Shown here: in pieces, positions 10,251-22,508 of the stretch
Numbering within the stretch: position 1 is the stretch's first letter
Layout of the letters: every line of letters begins with the position of its first letter
Origin: Enoplosus armatus
Lineage: Eukaryota; Chordata; Actinopteri; Centrarchiformes; Enoplosidae
Direction of reading: 5' to 3'
Assembly: GCF_043641665.1 (NCBI RefSeq)
Contig: NC_092196.1
Span: 3,144,869 to 3,208,868, forward strand
Length of the DNA stretch: 64,000 nucleotides
Position numbers and translations under genes: made by a program
The notes under the pieces: model-generated
Told to the model about the DNA's origin: nothing
The model's database searches: none
What the model saw: only the letters and a program-made list of their open reading frames with translations

Positions 10251-11042
10251 CATTATAGTGTTTCTTATGATTTGACTGCGAGTGAGATGAAATTCTTGGG
10301 GTGTGCACATTAAACAAATGAGCCACAGCGTGTTAGTGTAGCGTTAGCCAGGCTAGCGGTTTCCCCCCTGCTTCCAGTCCTTATGCTAAGCTAGCCACAT
10401 CCTGACTCCAACTCCGGATTTCAAACACAAACGTGAGACTGACATTGATTGATTTTTCATCTAACTGTTGAAAAGAAAGCAGATACACACATATCTCAAA
10501 TTTCAAACTATTCTTTTAAATTGAGGTGTCACAGAAAAAGGGCCAATCGCTTTTTGTGTTAAGATTTATTTGCAGTTAGAACTAAAGAGTTGTGGATGGA
10601 AAAAAATGCCTTTTTTTGGCGTGTTCTCCACCTGATCATGAGAGAAAATGTAAGACTATTTTCTTGTTTAACAGCATCAGAAAACTAGTTGTGGAAGAAG
10701 CAAAAGAAGCACAGTAAAAGTACTCCCCTAAGTAAAAGTCAACATCTTACTGAAGTAAAAGTACAGTATTTAAAGTATCTGAAGTAAACATACTTATATG
10801 CAGAAAGCACCTTTAATTGTTATATTCATCACATATAATTTTATATTATTACTGATGCCTTTCCATGTATGCAGCATGTTAACGGTCATGTTCATTTAAC
10901 TGTCAAGGTGGAGCTCAATTGAACTTACAATATCATATACAACAATACATTTTTTTTTTTTTTAAATGTACAATTTGAAAAATAACAAGATTTAAAATGA
11001 ATGTAATGGAGTAAAAAGTATTTTCATTCAATTGAATGTTGA
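10251..11042. other. H1 non-coding stretch
   Basis: No gene seen. 10330-10400 holds a GTTAGCC...GCTAGCC segment of a kind I recall as dispersed in percomorph genomes, and 10720-10800 an AGTAAAAGTA-rich segment, also typical of fish dispersed repeats. Neither identification was searched. Confidence 0.4.
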
Positions 11043-11061
11043 AGGGTGGGGCGGCCATTTT
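11043..11061 (+). promoter_or_regulatory. GC box / YY1-like element upstream of coiled-coil gene (H1)
   Basis: GGGTGGGGCGGCCATTTTG combines an Sp1-type GC box with a GCCATTTT core like that bound by YY1, about 330 bp before the ATG. H2 and H3 carry the stronger GGGCGGGGC form. No TATA box is evident. Function is inferred from motif only. Confidence 0.4.
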
Positions 11062-11389
11062 GTTCCCATTTGGATCACAGACTGTGGCTTTGATGAGTCT
11101 ATGATGTCAAAGTACGAAAAAAGATCGTCTGTCAATAGAATGTTGGACACTCAAGCCTTTGATGTGTTCCGGAATTCTCGCTTGTGTACAAGGGGGGCGC
11201 CAGTCAGAAGTCGCTACCGTTGATCGCAAACACTTGAAGCACTTAGGAGACACAACCCGAGTGACAAAAACAGTTTGAAAGACACTTCGACAAGTACTGA
11301 AAACACTTCTCTTCAAACAAGAGCTTGGTTCTAGCAAGTCTTTATTGAACAGACAGGAAGAATCCTCAAGTCCCACGAACCTGACACTG

Positions 11390-12418
11390 ATGGAGTACAT
11401 AAATAACCATACTATGCTGGACCTCCCTTACCGGCCGCAAGCCGAGACTCTCCGCCGAAGAGAGAGGTCCCGGCCCCAGGCCCCAACTAATCCAGAGCGG
11501 GCAAGATATCAGCCACAAAACCACCTGATGCAGGTGGAAGATCTGAAAAGGCGCCTGCAGGTATCCAACTATTACCTAAAGCAGGAGAAAGCCATGAGGA
11601 TGATGGCGGAGCGCAACAGAACCGCCGACAGGAGCAGCCTCCAGGCAATAGAGGGAAAACTGAGGGAGGAGATTAGCCTGAGAGTCGAGCGTGAAAAGGA
11701 GGTACAGAGGCTCCAAGAAGACATCAAAAAAATGAGTCTGTCCTCCGGAGCGCTTCCAGCTGAGCCCCTGAATGAGTCAACTACCACTGACCACCTCAAA
11801 GAGGAGCTCCTGAAGGACTATAAAGAGCTGGAAAGCGCAGCTAAAAACGGTCCACCTCAGTCTTGCGCCCCCAAGACAGAACTGGAGATAGTCAGTCGCC
11901 AGTTTATGGAGAGAGTCTCCATGGACCTGAAGCTGGTTAAGAGGCTGGAAGCAGAAAAAGAAGCCCTTCAGCAGGAGATGGAGGCGATGAAGCAGAAAGA
12001 GGCCTGCAGAGAAGAGGCGACCTCCGAGCAGCTGGAGGACCTAAAGAGGCAGCTGCAGGAGATGACCAGCTCCAGCCTCCAGCTGGCGTCCAAGCTGAAG
12101 GCCCAGGAAGAGGCCAGTGAGGCGCTGGAGGACAAGGTGGAGGCGCTCACCAAGCAGATGAAGACGCAAATGTGCGCGCTCATCCAGGAGGCCCTCCCCC
12201 TGAAGGAGACCGCTGAGGTCCCCGAACAGGCCGACGCTCCAGAGACGGTCCAGGAGACGGTCCAGGAGACAATCCAGGAGACACTCCAGGAGACGGTCCA
12301 GGAGACGGTCCAGGAGACGCTCCAGGAGACGCCGAAGAAGCCTTCTGTGTGGAGGCGATTCAAGAAGTGTGTCACTCCCAAACACCGCCGCAAATACAAG
12401 ACGCAGCAGCAGGAGTGA
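11390..12418 (+). CDS. Coiled-coil protein with QET repeat, copy H1
   Basis: 342 aa from the first ATG at 11390; the longer frame opens only with TTG at 11345. I do not recognise the gene. Visible layout: basic N-terminus rich in Arg and Pro (to about residue 45), coiled coil about 47-116, a linker rich in Ser/Pro/Thr, coiled coil about 163-269, a 12-bp-unit repeat giving seven Q-E-T units (residues 285-314), and a strongly basic tail (WRRFKKCVTPKHRRKYK). No signal peptide or membrane segment. Single open exon, so either an intronless gene or a retrocopy. It is G+C-richer than the surrounding DNA. Outside the repeat it differs from H3 by one residue only (Gly to Ser in KNGPPQ). It may be a cytoskeletal or scaffold protein; that is a guess. 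Confidence 0.75.
   Translation: MEYINNHTMLDLPYRPQAETLRRRERSRPQAPTNPERARYQPQNHLMQVEDLKRRLQVSNYYLKQEKAMRMMAERNRTADRSSLQAIEGKLREEISLRVEREKEVQRLQEDIKKMSLSSGALPAEPLNESTTTDHLKEELLKDYKELESAAKNGPPQSCAPKTELEIVSRQFMERVSMDLKLVKRLEAEKEALQQEMEAMKQKEACREEATSEQLEDLKRQLQEMTSSSLQLASKLKAQEEASEALEDKVEALTKQMKTQMCALIQEALPLKETAEVPEQADAPETVQETVQETIQETLQETVQETVQETLQETPKKPSVWRRFKKCVTPKHRRKYKTQQQE
12242..12330 (+). repeat. Coding minisatellite, 12-bp unit (H1)
   Basis: Seven copies of a CAGGAGACGGTC-like unit in frame, encoding (V/I/L)QET. H2 has ten and H3 five; the lengths (89, 125 and 65 bp) differ by exact multiples of 12, so the frame is kept. Confidence 0.95.
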
Positions 12419-12423
12419 GACAG

Positions 12424-12425
<2 letters not shown>

Positions 12426-12465
<40 letters not shown>

Positions 12466-12481
12466 AACACCCCCCCCCCCC

Positions 12482-12523
<42 letters not shown>
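12426..12523. repeat. (CA)n - poly-C - (CA)n microsatellite (H1)
   Basis: Starts 8 bp after the coiled-coil stop codon. Two CA tracts flank a run of C. The structure is kept in all H segments with different lengths. Confidence 0.95.
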
Positions 12524-12525
<2 letters not shown>

Positions 12526-12642
12526 CCGTAACAGGCCACAGGGCAGCGCGGAGGTTCAGTATTTGGCACGTCCTCTCCGTGTCTGCGTGGGTTTACCCCG
12601 GGTCCTCCGGTTTCCTCCCACACACTACAACAAATATATATA

Positions 12643-13649
12643 CAGTGCTTAACTAATGTATTAGACCACCTGTCAGAAAAACGAGAAAACACAAACATTT
12701 TAGAAATCTGTCAAAAACCTGTTTCAAACTAAAACTTGTATTGTTATCTATTAGGCAAATAACATTTGAACTAATTTGCCCAATGCCGTGTCCACAAATG
12801 GAACCCCGTACCATAATGGAATCTCCACCGTGTTTCACTGTGGCTGCAACGCATCCAGCATCAAAACCTTCTCCAGCTTTTCTGCGGACATAAACACGAC
12901 GATGCTGACCGGAGAGTTCGAACTTGGACTCGTCCGTCCAGAGTACCTTCTTCCAGTGTTTGTGCTCCCTGGCTACTGTGAGGCGTTTTTGGATGTTTTC
13001 AGGCCTCAATAACGGCTTCTTAGCAGCTATTCTTCCCTTTAAGCCTTGTTCCTTCAGTCGTCTGCTTCTGGTCATTTTGGAGACTTTTCTCAGATTCTGA
13101 TCTAGAAGCATTAATCTCCGACTGAAGCTCAGCAGTGGTCTCCCTTCTGCCTGTAGTGCTTAAAATGTTGAGGGGCCGGACATCTGCTTCAGTTAGCTTT
13201 CGTTTTCGGCCTCCTCCTTGACGCATTTTGTAAGTACCGGTCTCTGCAATCGAGTCCGAGGCACACTCGACCACGCTGAGAGAACACTTAATGTCTCGCC
13301 CTATTTGTCTCAAAGACCATCCAGCATCTTGAAGTGCTTTAATTCGGACTCTTTCTTTCTCAGTGAGTTCCCTGCGCTTCCCCATTTTGAACGGGAGTGA
13401 AGAAATTCAAACTGAATTCAAATGTGAGCCAGCACACTGGAATTCTCTGAGAAGTCAGAAACTAATCAAGAATAACATACAACCACTAAAACAAATTCGA
13501 GATATCATTTTGATTCAAGAGCTTGCACATACTGGTGGATTAACCATTACAGAAACATCAAAGAATATTTTGGTCATCAGCAGTACTGTCCATTTAGGGC
13601 AGCAAACACCTTACACTGGGTGGTGGTCTAATACATTTGTTAAGCACTG
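12643..13649 (-). mobile_element. Decayed Tc1-like element (H1)
   Basis: Terminal repeats begin CAGTGCTTAAC and end GTTAAGCACTG, flanked by TA at 12641-12642 and 13650-13651. At 1,007 bp it is about 0.6 kb shorter than a complete Tc1 element. Confidence 0.9.
12750..13385 (-). pseudogene. Tc1 transposase relic (H1)
   Basis: Starts at an ATG at 13383-13385 with the helix-turn-helix region (ELTEKERVRIKAL, WSLRQIGRDI). A frameshift near 13050-13110 separates it from the block with the first catalytic Asp (LWTDESKF). The second Asp and the Glu are deleted, and the frame runs into the terminal repeat. Shared by all H copies, so it was dead before amplification. Confidence 0.88.
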
Positions 13650-15049
13650 TATATATAATATATATTACAATTTGAACAATAATAATAATTGGAAAAATGA
13701 TAATAAATAATAAATTCTTGAAATATACATACTTCCTGTATAATTGTATTTGTGTATAGTATTGTTAAGTATTCGCCATACTGTCGTCTTACTGTTCATA
13801 GTGAGAGTATTGTGTCTGTCAAAGGTTCTTGCACAGGTGTTGTTCACAACCCCCTTACACATAATGGAGCGTCATTTGATTCAATAGTGATGTAAAAATA
13901 TTGATTGACACAGCTTTACAGCTTTTGGTTTCTTATTTCAAGTTCATATTTCAGTTCACTGTATTGATGCATGTGTTTTGCCGATGTCATTGAAATCCTG
14001 GGTTACATAAAACAGAATTAGTTTTTTGGCCTTTTGGAACACCGCCGGTGTTGACTTTTAGTGGGGAGTTCGGTGTCCAGCTGTGCACCAGCGGGTGGGA
14101 ATAAAAGTCAGTGGTGTAACAGCACTTGTAGCGGTGCACAGAATGATGTCACACAGGCTCAATCTCACCTGGGTGATGCTAACTTCCTGGTTGGCCTACA
14201 AAAACACGTCATCCCTGCAACACCTTATTTTACTCTGATTTATATTTTTAAGTGTGACAACGCCACCCTGGGAATTTCACCCAGAGAATAACCATTTACT
14301 GTACAGATTCTTATAATAAGATAAGCAGAGACATGAGTTTCTAGTTTAAAATTGATTTTTTGACTTTATTTCAACAAAATTTAGTTGGGGTGTTAATAAT
14401 CAGGCAAAAAGGGTGGTCAGTTAAAAAGACAGTTTATTACAAAAAGAAAAGATACGTTAAAATCCTCTAAAACATACCACCATACTAAGGGTCAGTACCA
14501 GTACAGGCAGGGGTGTCAGGGAAACCTACAGGAGTGAGGGGAAGGGGAGTCACCACCACCAAGGAGGGGAGAGGGTCACACACACACACACACACTGCAA
14601 AGCAAGAAAAAAAGAACGTATTAGAATACACCGCAAATTAAATCGTGCAATAAATACCCAAACAATGTATTACAAAAACAGGGCACAGAGATTTGAGAGA
14701 GCATGCAACCAAAAGAAACCAGAGAGGGGAAACCCTCCACCTAGTGACTCACCACCTGTAGGCACCAAACAGCCAACCTGTACTGGAAACTAACAAACCC
14801 CAAAATGTTACAAATTCCCAACCAAAAAAACTACTCACAGATCTTGGTTTTTATAAAGAAAGAAACAGAAAACAAATACATCCTCGCACCATACAACCCC
14901 TGCTTAACTTAAATATGGGGGAAAATCAGTCAACCCAGGAAGCAAAGTAAAGAAAACCACAGATCACCAAATTCATATTAAGAAAACAAAGTGAGGTAAC
15001 CAAGAATATCCAAAGGAAATTAAACAAAGGACAAAAAAGAAATTGCCCC
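13650..15049. other. H1 3' non-coding stretch
   Basis: No gene seen. It contains a short CA tract at 14577-14594 and otherwise AT-rich unique-looking sequence up to the LTR. Short frames (for example 14061-14291) have no recognisable content. Confidence 0.5.
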
Positions 15050-15494
15050 TGTTAACCTGATTCTTTAGTTGGAAGCCCAAGAACAACCTGGAGCAATGTT
15101 CAGTTCACAGATGTAAACTTTATTTCGGTCACAGGTAAAGTAAATGCAGCGCTGGGCTCGGAGTGACAGAGCTCTCGCAGGATCTCAGTCAGAAGGAGCC
15201 CCGATGTACGAAAATGATTCACATTTATCTTCTGGGGCTGGGCCTGCCCTGTACAGAGGTTGGACTTACTGAAATAAATCATGTGTGGATGTTGGTGGTA
15301 CGGCGTAAATCTAACTGATAAAATAGAGGAGTTTCAGCCATCTCCTGGTATGAAAACCAGTTCTAACCAGTCATGTTATCTTCAAGTACATACATTGTGC
15401 TCAGTAGAAAAGTACAAAACAAGATCATAGGTTCAGTGGAGAAATACAGAATACACATATACATGATAGCTCGAAACATAGAACAATTATAACA
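15050..15494 (-). repeat. ERV 3' LTR, complete (P1)
   Basis: 445 bp, TGTTA at one end and TAACA at the other (5-bp inverted ends). It is followed at the inner side by the polypurine tract. It is the reference for the split 5' LTR pieces. Confidence 0.88.
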
Positions 15495-15525
15495 TTCCCC
15501 CTTTTGACATGATTTTATCATGTCA
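15495..15525 (-). promoter_or_regulatory. Polypurine tract and adjoining hairpin (P1)
   Basis: The minus strand reads AAAAGGGGGAA directly before the LTR, as expected for the plus-strand primer. Overlapping its first base, 15505-15525 is a perfect 9-bp inverted repeat with a 3-base loop (TGACATGAT on the left arm). Both are also in P2 (37792-37822). Confidence 0.75.
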
Positions 15526-15801
15526 ATAAAATCCAGGTGGGAACGTTATTTCTGTATTGTATCCCAATTGCGTGCAGCAGCCAGCTCAACAGGCCTCCAA
15601 ACTGTGAATGACTAACCGCCATGAGTTGCAACACAATAATTCTATTATATCAACACAAAGAAAAATCTCATAATCGTATAGTGGATATGTAAGCATGTCT
15701 TCATTGCGTTGAGCAGCCTATATGTATGCCAGTACGTGTAAGCTGTTCTGCATTTACTTGCAGCAAGCAGTTCTTCATTGCACATGCATGTGGAAATAGT
15801 A
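15526..15801 (-). other. ERV tail between L1 insertion and PPT (P1)
   Basis: Remaining proviral sequence downstream of env, cut off by the L1 at 15802. No gene. Confidence 0.6.
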
Positions 15802-15821
15802 GGGGGGGGGGGGGACTTAGA

Positions 15822-18800
15822 CTACACTATATTAAGGGAAGGGAGTTCATCCTCAAAATACAATAGAAATGGTTGCCAAACTTTATAATATCTATGAGTA
15901 GTGCCCCTGGCAGTGTATTTAAGTTGTTCAAGTTTGAGATGGGACATCACCTCCTCCACCCAACGCCTATGAGAGGGGGGTGTAACCTTCTTCCAACTAA
16001 GGAGTATTAGACGTCGAGCCAAAAGAGTGGAGAATGCTATAGCCTCAGCCTGGTGCCTAGTTATTGGTGTCTCCTGAGGGACAACCCCAAATAATGCAGT
16101 CAATGGGTTGGGACTGATAACTTTATTACACATATATGAAAATGTATCAAATATACCTGTCCAAAATAGAGACAGTTTCGGGCAAAGCCAAAACATGTGA
16201 CTGAGGCTAGCTGGGTCCTGCCTGCATCTGATGCTAGTTTACTTGCAGATAAATGTAACCTGTGCAGAACCTTAAATTGCAGCAACCCATGTCGAATACA
16301 TATTGAGGAGGAGTATACCAATGTAATTGCTGCCTGCCAATCCACATCTGAAATGGTGGTTCTTAATTCTTCCTCCCACAGCCTTGCCAAACGGTTAAGT
16401 GATATGACGGCAACCCTCTGGATATTATCATATAACACAGACACCAGACCTCTGTCAACTGGGTCCATGTTCAAACACTCATCTATCCATGCACTCTGAG
16501 GGGTTGTTAAAGAGAAGTGTGTTTTAACATAACTCCGCACCTGTAGGTATCTAAAGAAATGTGACTGAGGGATGCTGAAGTCTTTCTTTAGCTGTTCAAA
16601 GGAAATGAAGTGCCCTTCCTTAAAAAGGTCCATCACACATTTAATCCCTCTCCTATGCCACACTTGAAAAGATGGGTCTGTGAGAGATGGGGCAAAATTG
16701 ATGTTCGCAAGAATAGGGGAAGTGACAAGAGCTTGTTTATGCTTAAAGTGAATCCTAAACTGCGACCATATCTTCAGGCAGCCAGAAATTATTGGGTCGT
16801 TCGTCCAACAACGTTTACTAAGGGGTAGTGGAGAACAAATTAAAGAGCGAAGCGAAACCGGATTACTCGAATACTGTACCATTCGACACCAGACTGGGGA
16901 GTCATCATCTGATACATTAGAGACCCAGAACATCAATTTGTGGATATTAGCAGCCCGGTAATAATACAAAAAATTGGGTAGAGACAGCCCACCATCTCCT
17001 TTTTGTCTTTCCAAATATTCCTTCCGTATTCGTGGTACTTTTTTATTCCAAATGAAAGTAGATATGAGTTTATTTAAGTCCTTAAAAAAGGATTTAGGGA
17101 TAAAGACTGGTATTGCTTGGAACAGAAATAAAAACCTGGGCATGATAGTCATTTTTACTGAGTTGATCCTTCCGGCAAGTGACAGTGGGAGGGTTGAGCA
17201 ACGCTCCATTTCCTGTTTGGCCTTGTTAAACACCGTTTTGAAATTGCTGTCAAACAGATCCTTATACTTGTAAGTGACACAAACACCCAGGTAGGTAAAA
17301 CTATCCTTACTAACAGAGAAAGGAAAGTCCTGGAATGACATCTGGCGTGCCTTGTCATTTATGGGGAATAAAACACTTTTAGTTAAATTTAACTTATATC
17401 CTGAAATTTGCCCGAACTTGGTGATGATCTCAAGAGCAATTGGTATAGTAGTACATGGGTCTGAGAGAAAGAGAATGAAGTGATACTTTATGCAAATGTC
17501 CTGCCCTTCGCACTCCAACTAGATTAGTGGTCTTCCTTAACATTATTGCCAAGGGCTCGATGGCAATATCAAATATCTGGGGGCTCAAGGGACACCCTTG
17601 TCTTGTCCCCCGGGAGAGAGGGAAATAGTCCGATATTATCTTGTTCGTTCTTACGGAGGCTTGAGGCGCAGTATAAAGGATTTTAATCCATGAGCAAAAA
17701 GTAGGACCAAAGCCAAACCTCTCTAGCGCGGCAAACAGGTAGTTATATTCAATCCTGTCAAACGCTTTTTGTGCATCCAAGGACAGTATTAGCTCTGGCT
17801 CAACATTGTTAGGTTGGTATACAATGTTGAATACTCGGCTAAGATTGCTTGATAGTTGTCTGCCTACAATAAAACCCGTCTGATCCGGATGAATCAGCTT
17901 AGGCATAATTTTCTCAAGCCTACCAGCCAGTACCTTGGTTAGAATTTTGTAGTCGCAACATAATAGGCTGACCGGGCGGTAGGACTCACAGATTAGCGGA
18001 TCTTTATTCTTCTTTAATAATAAAGAGATAGAAGCCTGTGTCATAGTTGGGGGAAGACTTTTTTTAACCAGGACCTCTTTGAATACCTTCGATAGTAATG
18101 GTATTAATTTAGGACCAAATGTTTTAAAGAATTCTATTGGAAACCCGTCAGGGCCGGGTGCCTTTCCGGGTTTCATTTTTTTAATTGCGCTATTGATCTC
18201 CATTTGGGTTATACACCTTTCAAATTCTGATTTATCTCATTCGTCTAAGGAGGGCATTTCCAGTTTACTGAAGAAATTGTTTACCAACTCCCCTTCACCT
18301 GCTTCTGAGGTATACAAATTTTCGTAAAAAGACTTAAATTGAGCATTAATGTCCCTTTGATCTGTAACTATGTTACCTGCCCCATCCTTTATCGCAGATA
18401 TAAGACCAGCCATTGCCGACTGTTTAAGTTGATGGCTCAAGACTTTTACTGGCGCGTTCCCCGTATTCATGGAGATTATGACGAGCTTTTAAATAAAGAT
18501 CTATAGCATTATCATTTGTCAGAAAATCGAATTCCGTCTGAAGCAAAATTCTCTCTCTGTAGAGGTTCTCAGAGGGTGATGTTGAGTGTAGTTGATCCAC
18601 CACTTTAATCCTGTTGATCAACTCTGTAACCCTTTTGGATTTCTTTTTATTTTCACCAGCAGTGTAGGATGTCACTTGTCCCCTTACATACGCTTTCATG
18701 GTTTCCCACAGCGTGCAATAGCTTATCGCAGGAGACTTATTAGTTTCTAGGAATAAGTCTATTTGTGTATTTATGAAATCGACAACTTTTTTATCAGCAA

Positions 18801-19551
18801 GCAATCTTGAGTTAAGGCGCCATGTACGTTTAGGAAGTATGTTTTCTGGAAACCGAAGTTTCAAAAGTACCGGGCAATGGTCCGAAATGACTATACTGTC
18901 GTATTCTACTTGAGTAATCATAGGTAGTAATTTTTGGTCTATTAAAAAATAATCAATTCTAGAGTAGGTTTGATGTACTGGGGAGAAGAAAGAGAACTGT
19001 TTGGAAGTTGGATGCTTGAATCTCCATGGGTCAATGACTCCATAGGCTTGAAGAAAAGTATTAATGCATCTTGCCGATTTGCTAAGTGAAGTGACCTTTG
19101 TACTGGAGCGGTCCTGCTTCGGATCCAAAACACAGTTGAAATCTCCCCCCAATATTAAATCATATGAATCCAGACCTGGTAAAAGTGAAAAGAGATTTCT
19201 AAAGAAGTCAACATTATCCCAATTGGGGGCATAAATATTTGCCAGCACCAGCGGCCTATTGAACAGTTTCCCTTGAATGATAACATAGCGACCATTTTTG
19301 TCCTTTATGATGTTAGACTCTTCAAACAGTACATTTTGATGCAGGAGAATAGCCACCCCCCTACTTTTGTGACCGAAATCAGAGTGGAAAACTTGTGTGA
19401 ATCCTCCTCTGCGGAGTTTTGCTTGGTCCTTATTCAACAGGTTAGTTTCCTGCAAATACACTACTTCAGCTTTTAATTTGTTTAATCGAGAAAATACCCT
19501 ACTTCGCTTAACCGGTTGATTCAATCCCCTTACATTTCAACTCACCAGCAT
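15822..19551 (-). pseudogene. L1 ORF2 (endonuclease-RT), broken (P1)
   Basis: Starts at the ATG at 19549-19551. The apurinic endonuclease has QET, GGDFNC, RIDYFL and SDHCPV motifs; the RT region includes KAPGPDG, SRGTRQGCPLSP and the thumb. Lesions: Trp-to-TGA at codon 5, frameshift near 18440, Ser-to-TGA near 18239, a 14-bp deletion near 17478 that removes the catalytic A-D-D codons, and a 31-bp deletion near 16231 that breaks the C-terminal CCHC region. In the endonuclease it lacks the nonsense codon seen in P2 and P3. Confidence 0.92.
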
Positions 19552-19935
19552 GGTGTCGGCCCTGCCTGTACCTTTATCACACGCCATCAAGTTGACCTTT
19601 CACATAGTGCCACTGCCTCATCTCTGTGACCTGTTGTTGGTGGTTCTGAAAAAACTGCAATGGAGGTTCCCTGATAGAGTGATAGCCAAAGGAAAAGGGA
19701 AGAAGAAAAAAAAAAAAAAGGGGGGGGGGGTGGTACGTGCACACACGTTCAAAAAACACACATTCAAAGAACATCAGGCAACATGTAACCCTAACAATCT
19801 TAAACATTATAAACAAAAACATGAACACAGCATGGCTTGTCTCTCGCATGGAGACTGTCTGCTCTTCCAGTCACCCTCTTCTCCTAAACTGCTTACCATG
19901 TGAGCTCCCCACGGGAGCAAATGTAGAACTCTTAA
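19552..19935 (-). other. L1 inter-ORF spacer, ORF2 side (P1)
   Basis: Includes an A-run followed by a G-run at 19707-19731. TTAA at 19932-19935 is the left piggyBac target copy. No gene. Confidence 0.7.
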
Positions 19936-20675
19936 CCCTTTAAGGTCCTGCTTGACTATTTGGTAGACCACACTATACCTCATTGAAAAATGCATTGATC
20001 TTAACTCAACCTGAATGAGCCATCTCTGCCGTTTGGTGTAGTTGCAAAATGCTCAAAAAATCCCCTAGATGGCACTGTGTCTTTGAGCAGTATGCCTTTT
20101 CAGTGTCCCTTAAAATCGGAAGTGACACAGAGAAAATTCACTCCTCCTTTGATGACAGATTTCGGCGGAATTTTCAAAGGTAACACTGTTTTTTTTGACA
20201 TATTATCATCTCAGAAGTGTTCTTTAACAGAGTTATGTAACTTTATGCAACAAAATAAGTCTTATAAGGGTCAAATAATTTTTTAAAAACATGCTCTACC
20301 AAACGGTTGAATTGTCATTTTATGGTAAAGGTAGAGAAGCTAGCTCATGTTGGTAAAATTTGCTATTTACAATGAAATAAAAATGTTCTGACCATTCATT
20401 GTTGTTAAAATGATTAATTTAATGTTATTTAATTGAACCTTGATGAAAAATATTTTATCAATATCATGTTTCACCATTTGTGAGACATTTCATGTGTATT
20501 ATGTACTGTATATGGTAAATATCAAGAATAAATTGGTAGAATTAATATCAGTTCTGGTGTTACTATTATGTCATAGTAACAAATTGACTATGTTTGTGTA
20601 TTATCATATGACTAGCACTGTAATAGTACATGGTTTGTAATACAAATTGTTTTCTTTCTGTTTTACACATGATAG

Positions 20676-22508
20676 ATGGAGGCCAAAAGATTTTACGGTG
20701 CAGGACCACGCACCTTTCTGGCCCTTGTGCCAGAAAATCCTCAGGACTCAGATGCAGATCTGAGTGATGATGACCCTGTAGAGGATCCAGATTATCTGCC
20801 CTCACCAACAGAAGAGAGTGGGGAAACATCTTTTGAGTCTATGGATGAGGAGGAGGTTGCCTCAACAAGTTCATCCTCACAACCACCATCCAAAAAGAAG
20901 AGGAGAAAGGGGAAAAACTCCCTTAAAACAGTTTCTTTGGATGAGCTACAGGACACACCTGACCCATCACTTCCAGGTGCAAAGAACGGCAGAAGAAGAT
21001 TGTGGCTACGTGAAGACATTGAGACATTCCAGGTTCTAGACTCAAGTTTTAACCCCCCTGATGCTGTAAAGACACCCTTTCAGTATTTTCAAACGCTCTT
21101 CACCGTTGAGATGATTAAATATATCACTGAGCAAACCAATCTCTACTCTGCCCAGGAACTGGGAGATCCAATCAGTACCAGTCCTGAAGAGATTGAAAAA
21201 TTCCTGGCAATGCTACTCTTCATGGGTGTTGTCAGCTTCCCAGCCATCGATGACTACTGGCACCATGAGTTGCGGTTCAGCGTGATAGCTGATATTATGC
21301 CAAGGAGGAGACTCAAGCTGTTACGCCGATTCATTCACTTTAATGATACTCAGCAGTGCGATGGCACTCCAGACCGGTTCTACAAAATCCGCCCCCTTTT
21401 TGACATGCTTCGTCAGCAGTGTCTTCTGATCCCATCCACTTACCAGCACAGTGTGGATGAGGTCATGGTGGCGTATAAAGGCACAAGGGCTGGTTCTCTT
21501 CGCCAGTATATTGCCAACAAGCCAGACAAGTGGGGCCGGGCCAGTTCATCTGGCATCATTCATGACTTTCTGCTCTATCAGGGGGCGTCCACGTTCTTCA
21601 ATGTTGCCCTAACTGAGCAGGAGGAGGCACTGCTTCTAGGGGCCAAACTGGTGACAACGCTCTGCAAAACTATAACACTGCCACGACTTTCAGTTGTTTT
21701 CTGTGACAACTACTTTACCAGTTTCGACTTGGTCCAAAACCTGCACGAGAACCTGGGCATCAGGTGCATTGGCACTGTCCGATCAAACCGCATGGGTGGA
21801 GCAACCTTAAAGACGGACAAAGAGCTGATGAAGGAAGGACGTGGAGCTTTTGACTACAGGTCTGCTGAAGGGCTGCTCGCACTGAAATGGTTTGACAACA
21901 AATGTGTGAGCCTTCTTAGCAGTGCCGCTGGGATCACACCTCTTTCCTCTGTCAAACGGTGGAGCAAAGAGGCCAACACAAAGATCGCCGTCCCGTGCCC
22001 ATCACTCATCCCTGCCTACAATCAGCATATGGGAGGCATTGATCTCTCTGACATGCTGGTACACATGTATAAGACCCCAGCCAAATCCAGGCGATGGTAC
22101 CTTCCCCTGTTTGGATACATTCTTGACCTGTGCATCTCAAATGCCTGGCTCGTCTACAAGAGGGACTGCAGCCTCCTGAACGAAACCCCACTGCCTCTCA
22201 AAAGGTTCCGTCTGGCAGTTGCACACACTTTGGCACAAGTCAACAAACCAGCATCCAAAGTTGGCCGACCATTATCATCCTCTCCACCACAGATGTCATC
22301 TCAGAAAAAATCCAATACCCCAAGACCCTCCCAACCACAACCAGATGTGCGATATGACAACTTTGGACATTGGCCACATCACTCTGACAAGCGGGGGCGA
22401 TGCAACCTCTGTACAAAGGGAGTGTCGAGATGGAAATGCCAGAAATGTCATGTATTCCTGTGTTTGAATGCAAAGCAGGAATGCTTCGCAGCATACCACC
22501 AGAAATAG
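20676..22508 (+). CDS. piggyBac transposase, full length
   Basis: 610 aa from an ATG in a reasonable context (atagATGg), single exon, no lesion. Acidic N-terminus, lysine/arginine nuclear-localisation-like block at 73-80, DDE-type domain about 130-500 with candidate catalytic Asp261 (SVDEVM), Asp344 (CDNYF) and Asp456 (GGIDLSD). The C-terminal cysteine-rich zinc domain has C576, C579, C588, C591, C596, C603 and H608. The family cuts and pastes DNA at TTAA without leaving a footprint. With intact ends around it, this copy looks potentially autonomous; activity is not shown. Confidence 0.96.
   Translation: MEAKRFYGAGPRTFLALVPENPQDSDADLSDDDPVEDPDYLPSPTEESGETSFESMDEEEVASTSSSSQPPSKKKRRKGKNSLKTVSLDELQDTPDPSLPGAKNGRRRLWLREDIETFQVLDSSFNPPDAVKTPFQYFQTLFTVEMIKYITEQTNLYSAQELGDPISTSPEEIEKFLAMLLFMGVVSFPAIDDYWHHELRFSVIADIMPRRRLKLLRRFIHFNDTQQCDGTPDRFYKIRPLFDMLRQQCLLIPSTYQHSVDEVMVAYKGTRAGSLRQYIANKPDKWGRASSSGIIHDFLLYQGASTFFNVALTEQEEALLLGAKLVTTLCKTITLPRLSVVFCDNYFTSFDLVQNLHENLGIRCIGTVRSNRMGGATLKTDKELMKEGRGAFDYRSAEGLLALKWFDNKCVSLLSSAAGITPLSSVKRWSKEANTKIAVPCPSLIPAYNQHMGGIDLSDMLVHMYKTPAKSRRWYLPLFGYILDLCISNAWLVYKRDCSLLNETPLPLKRFRLAVAHTLAQVNKPASKVGRPLSSSPPQMSSQKKSNTPRPSQPQPDVRYDNFGHWPHHSDKRGRCNLCTKGVSRWKCQKCHVFLCLNAKQECFAAYHQK

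Noticed and set aside
11345..11389. Longer coiled-coil protein starting at 11345
   Set aside because: The start is TTG; the first ATG is at 11390.
11968..12522. Long minus-strand frames over the coiled-coil gene
   Set aside because: They are antisense shadows of the coiled-coil frame and run through the CA/poly-C tract, giving Cys-Val runs.
14061..14291. Small gene in the H1 3' stretch
   Set aside because: No recognisable content, and its frame is changed in H3.
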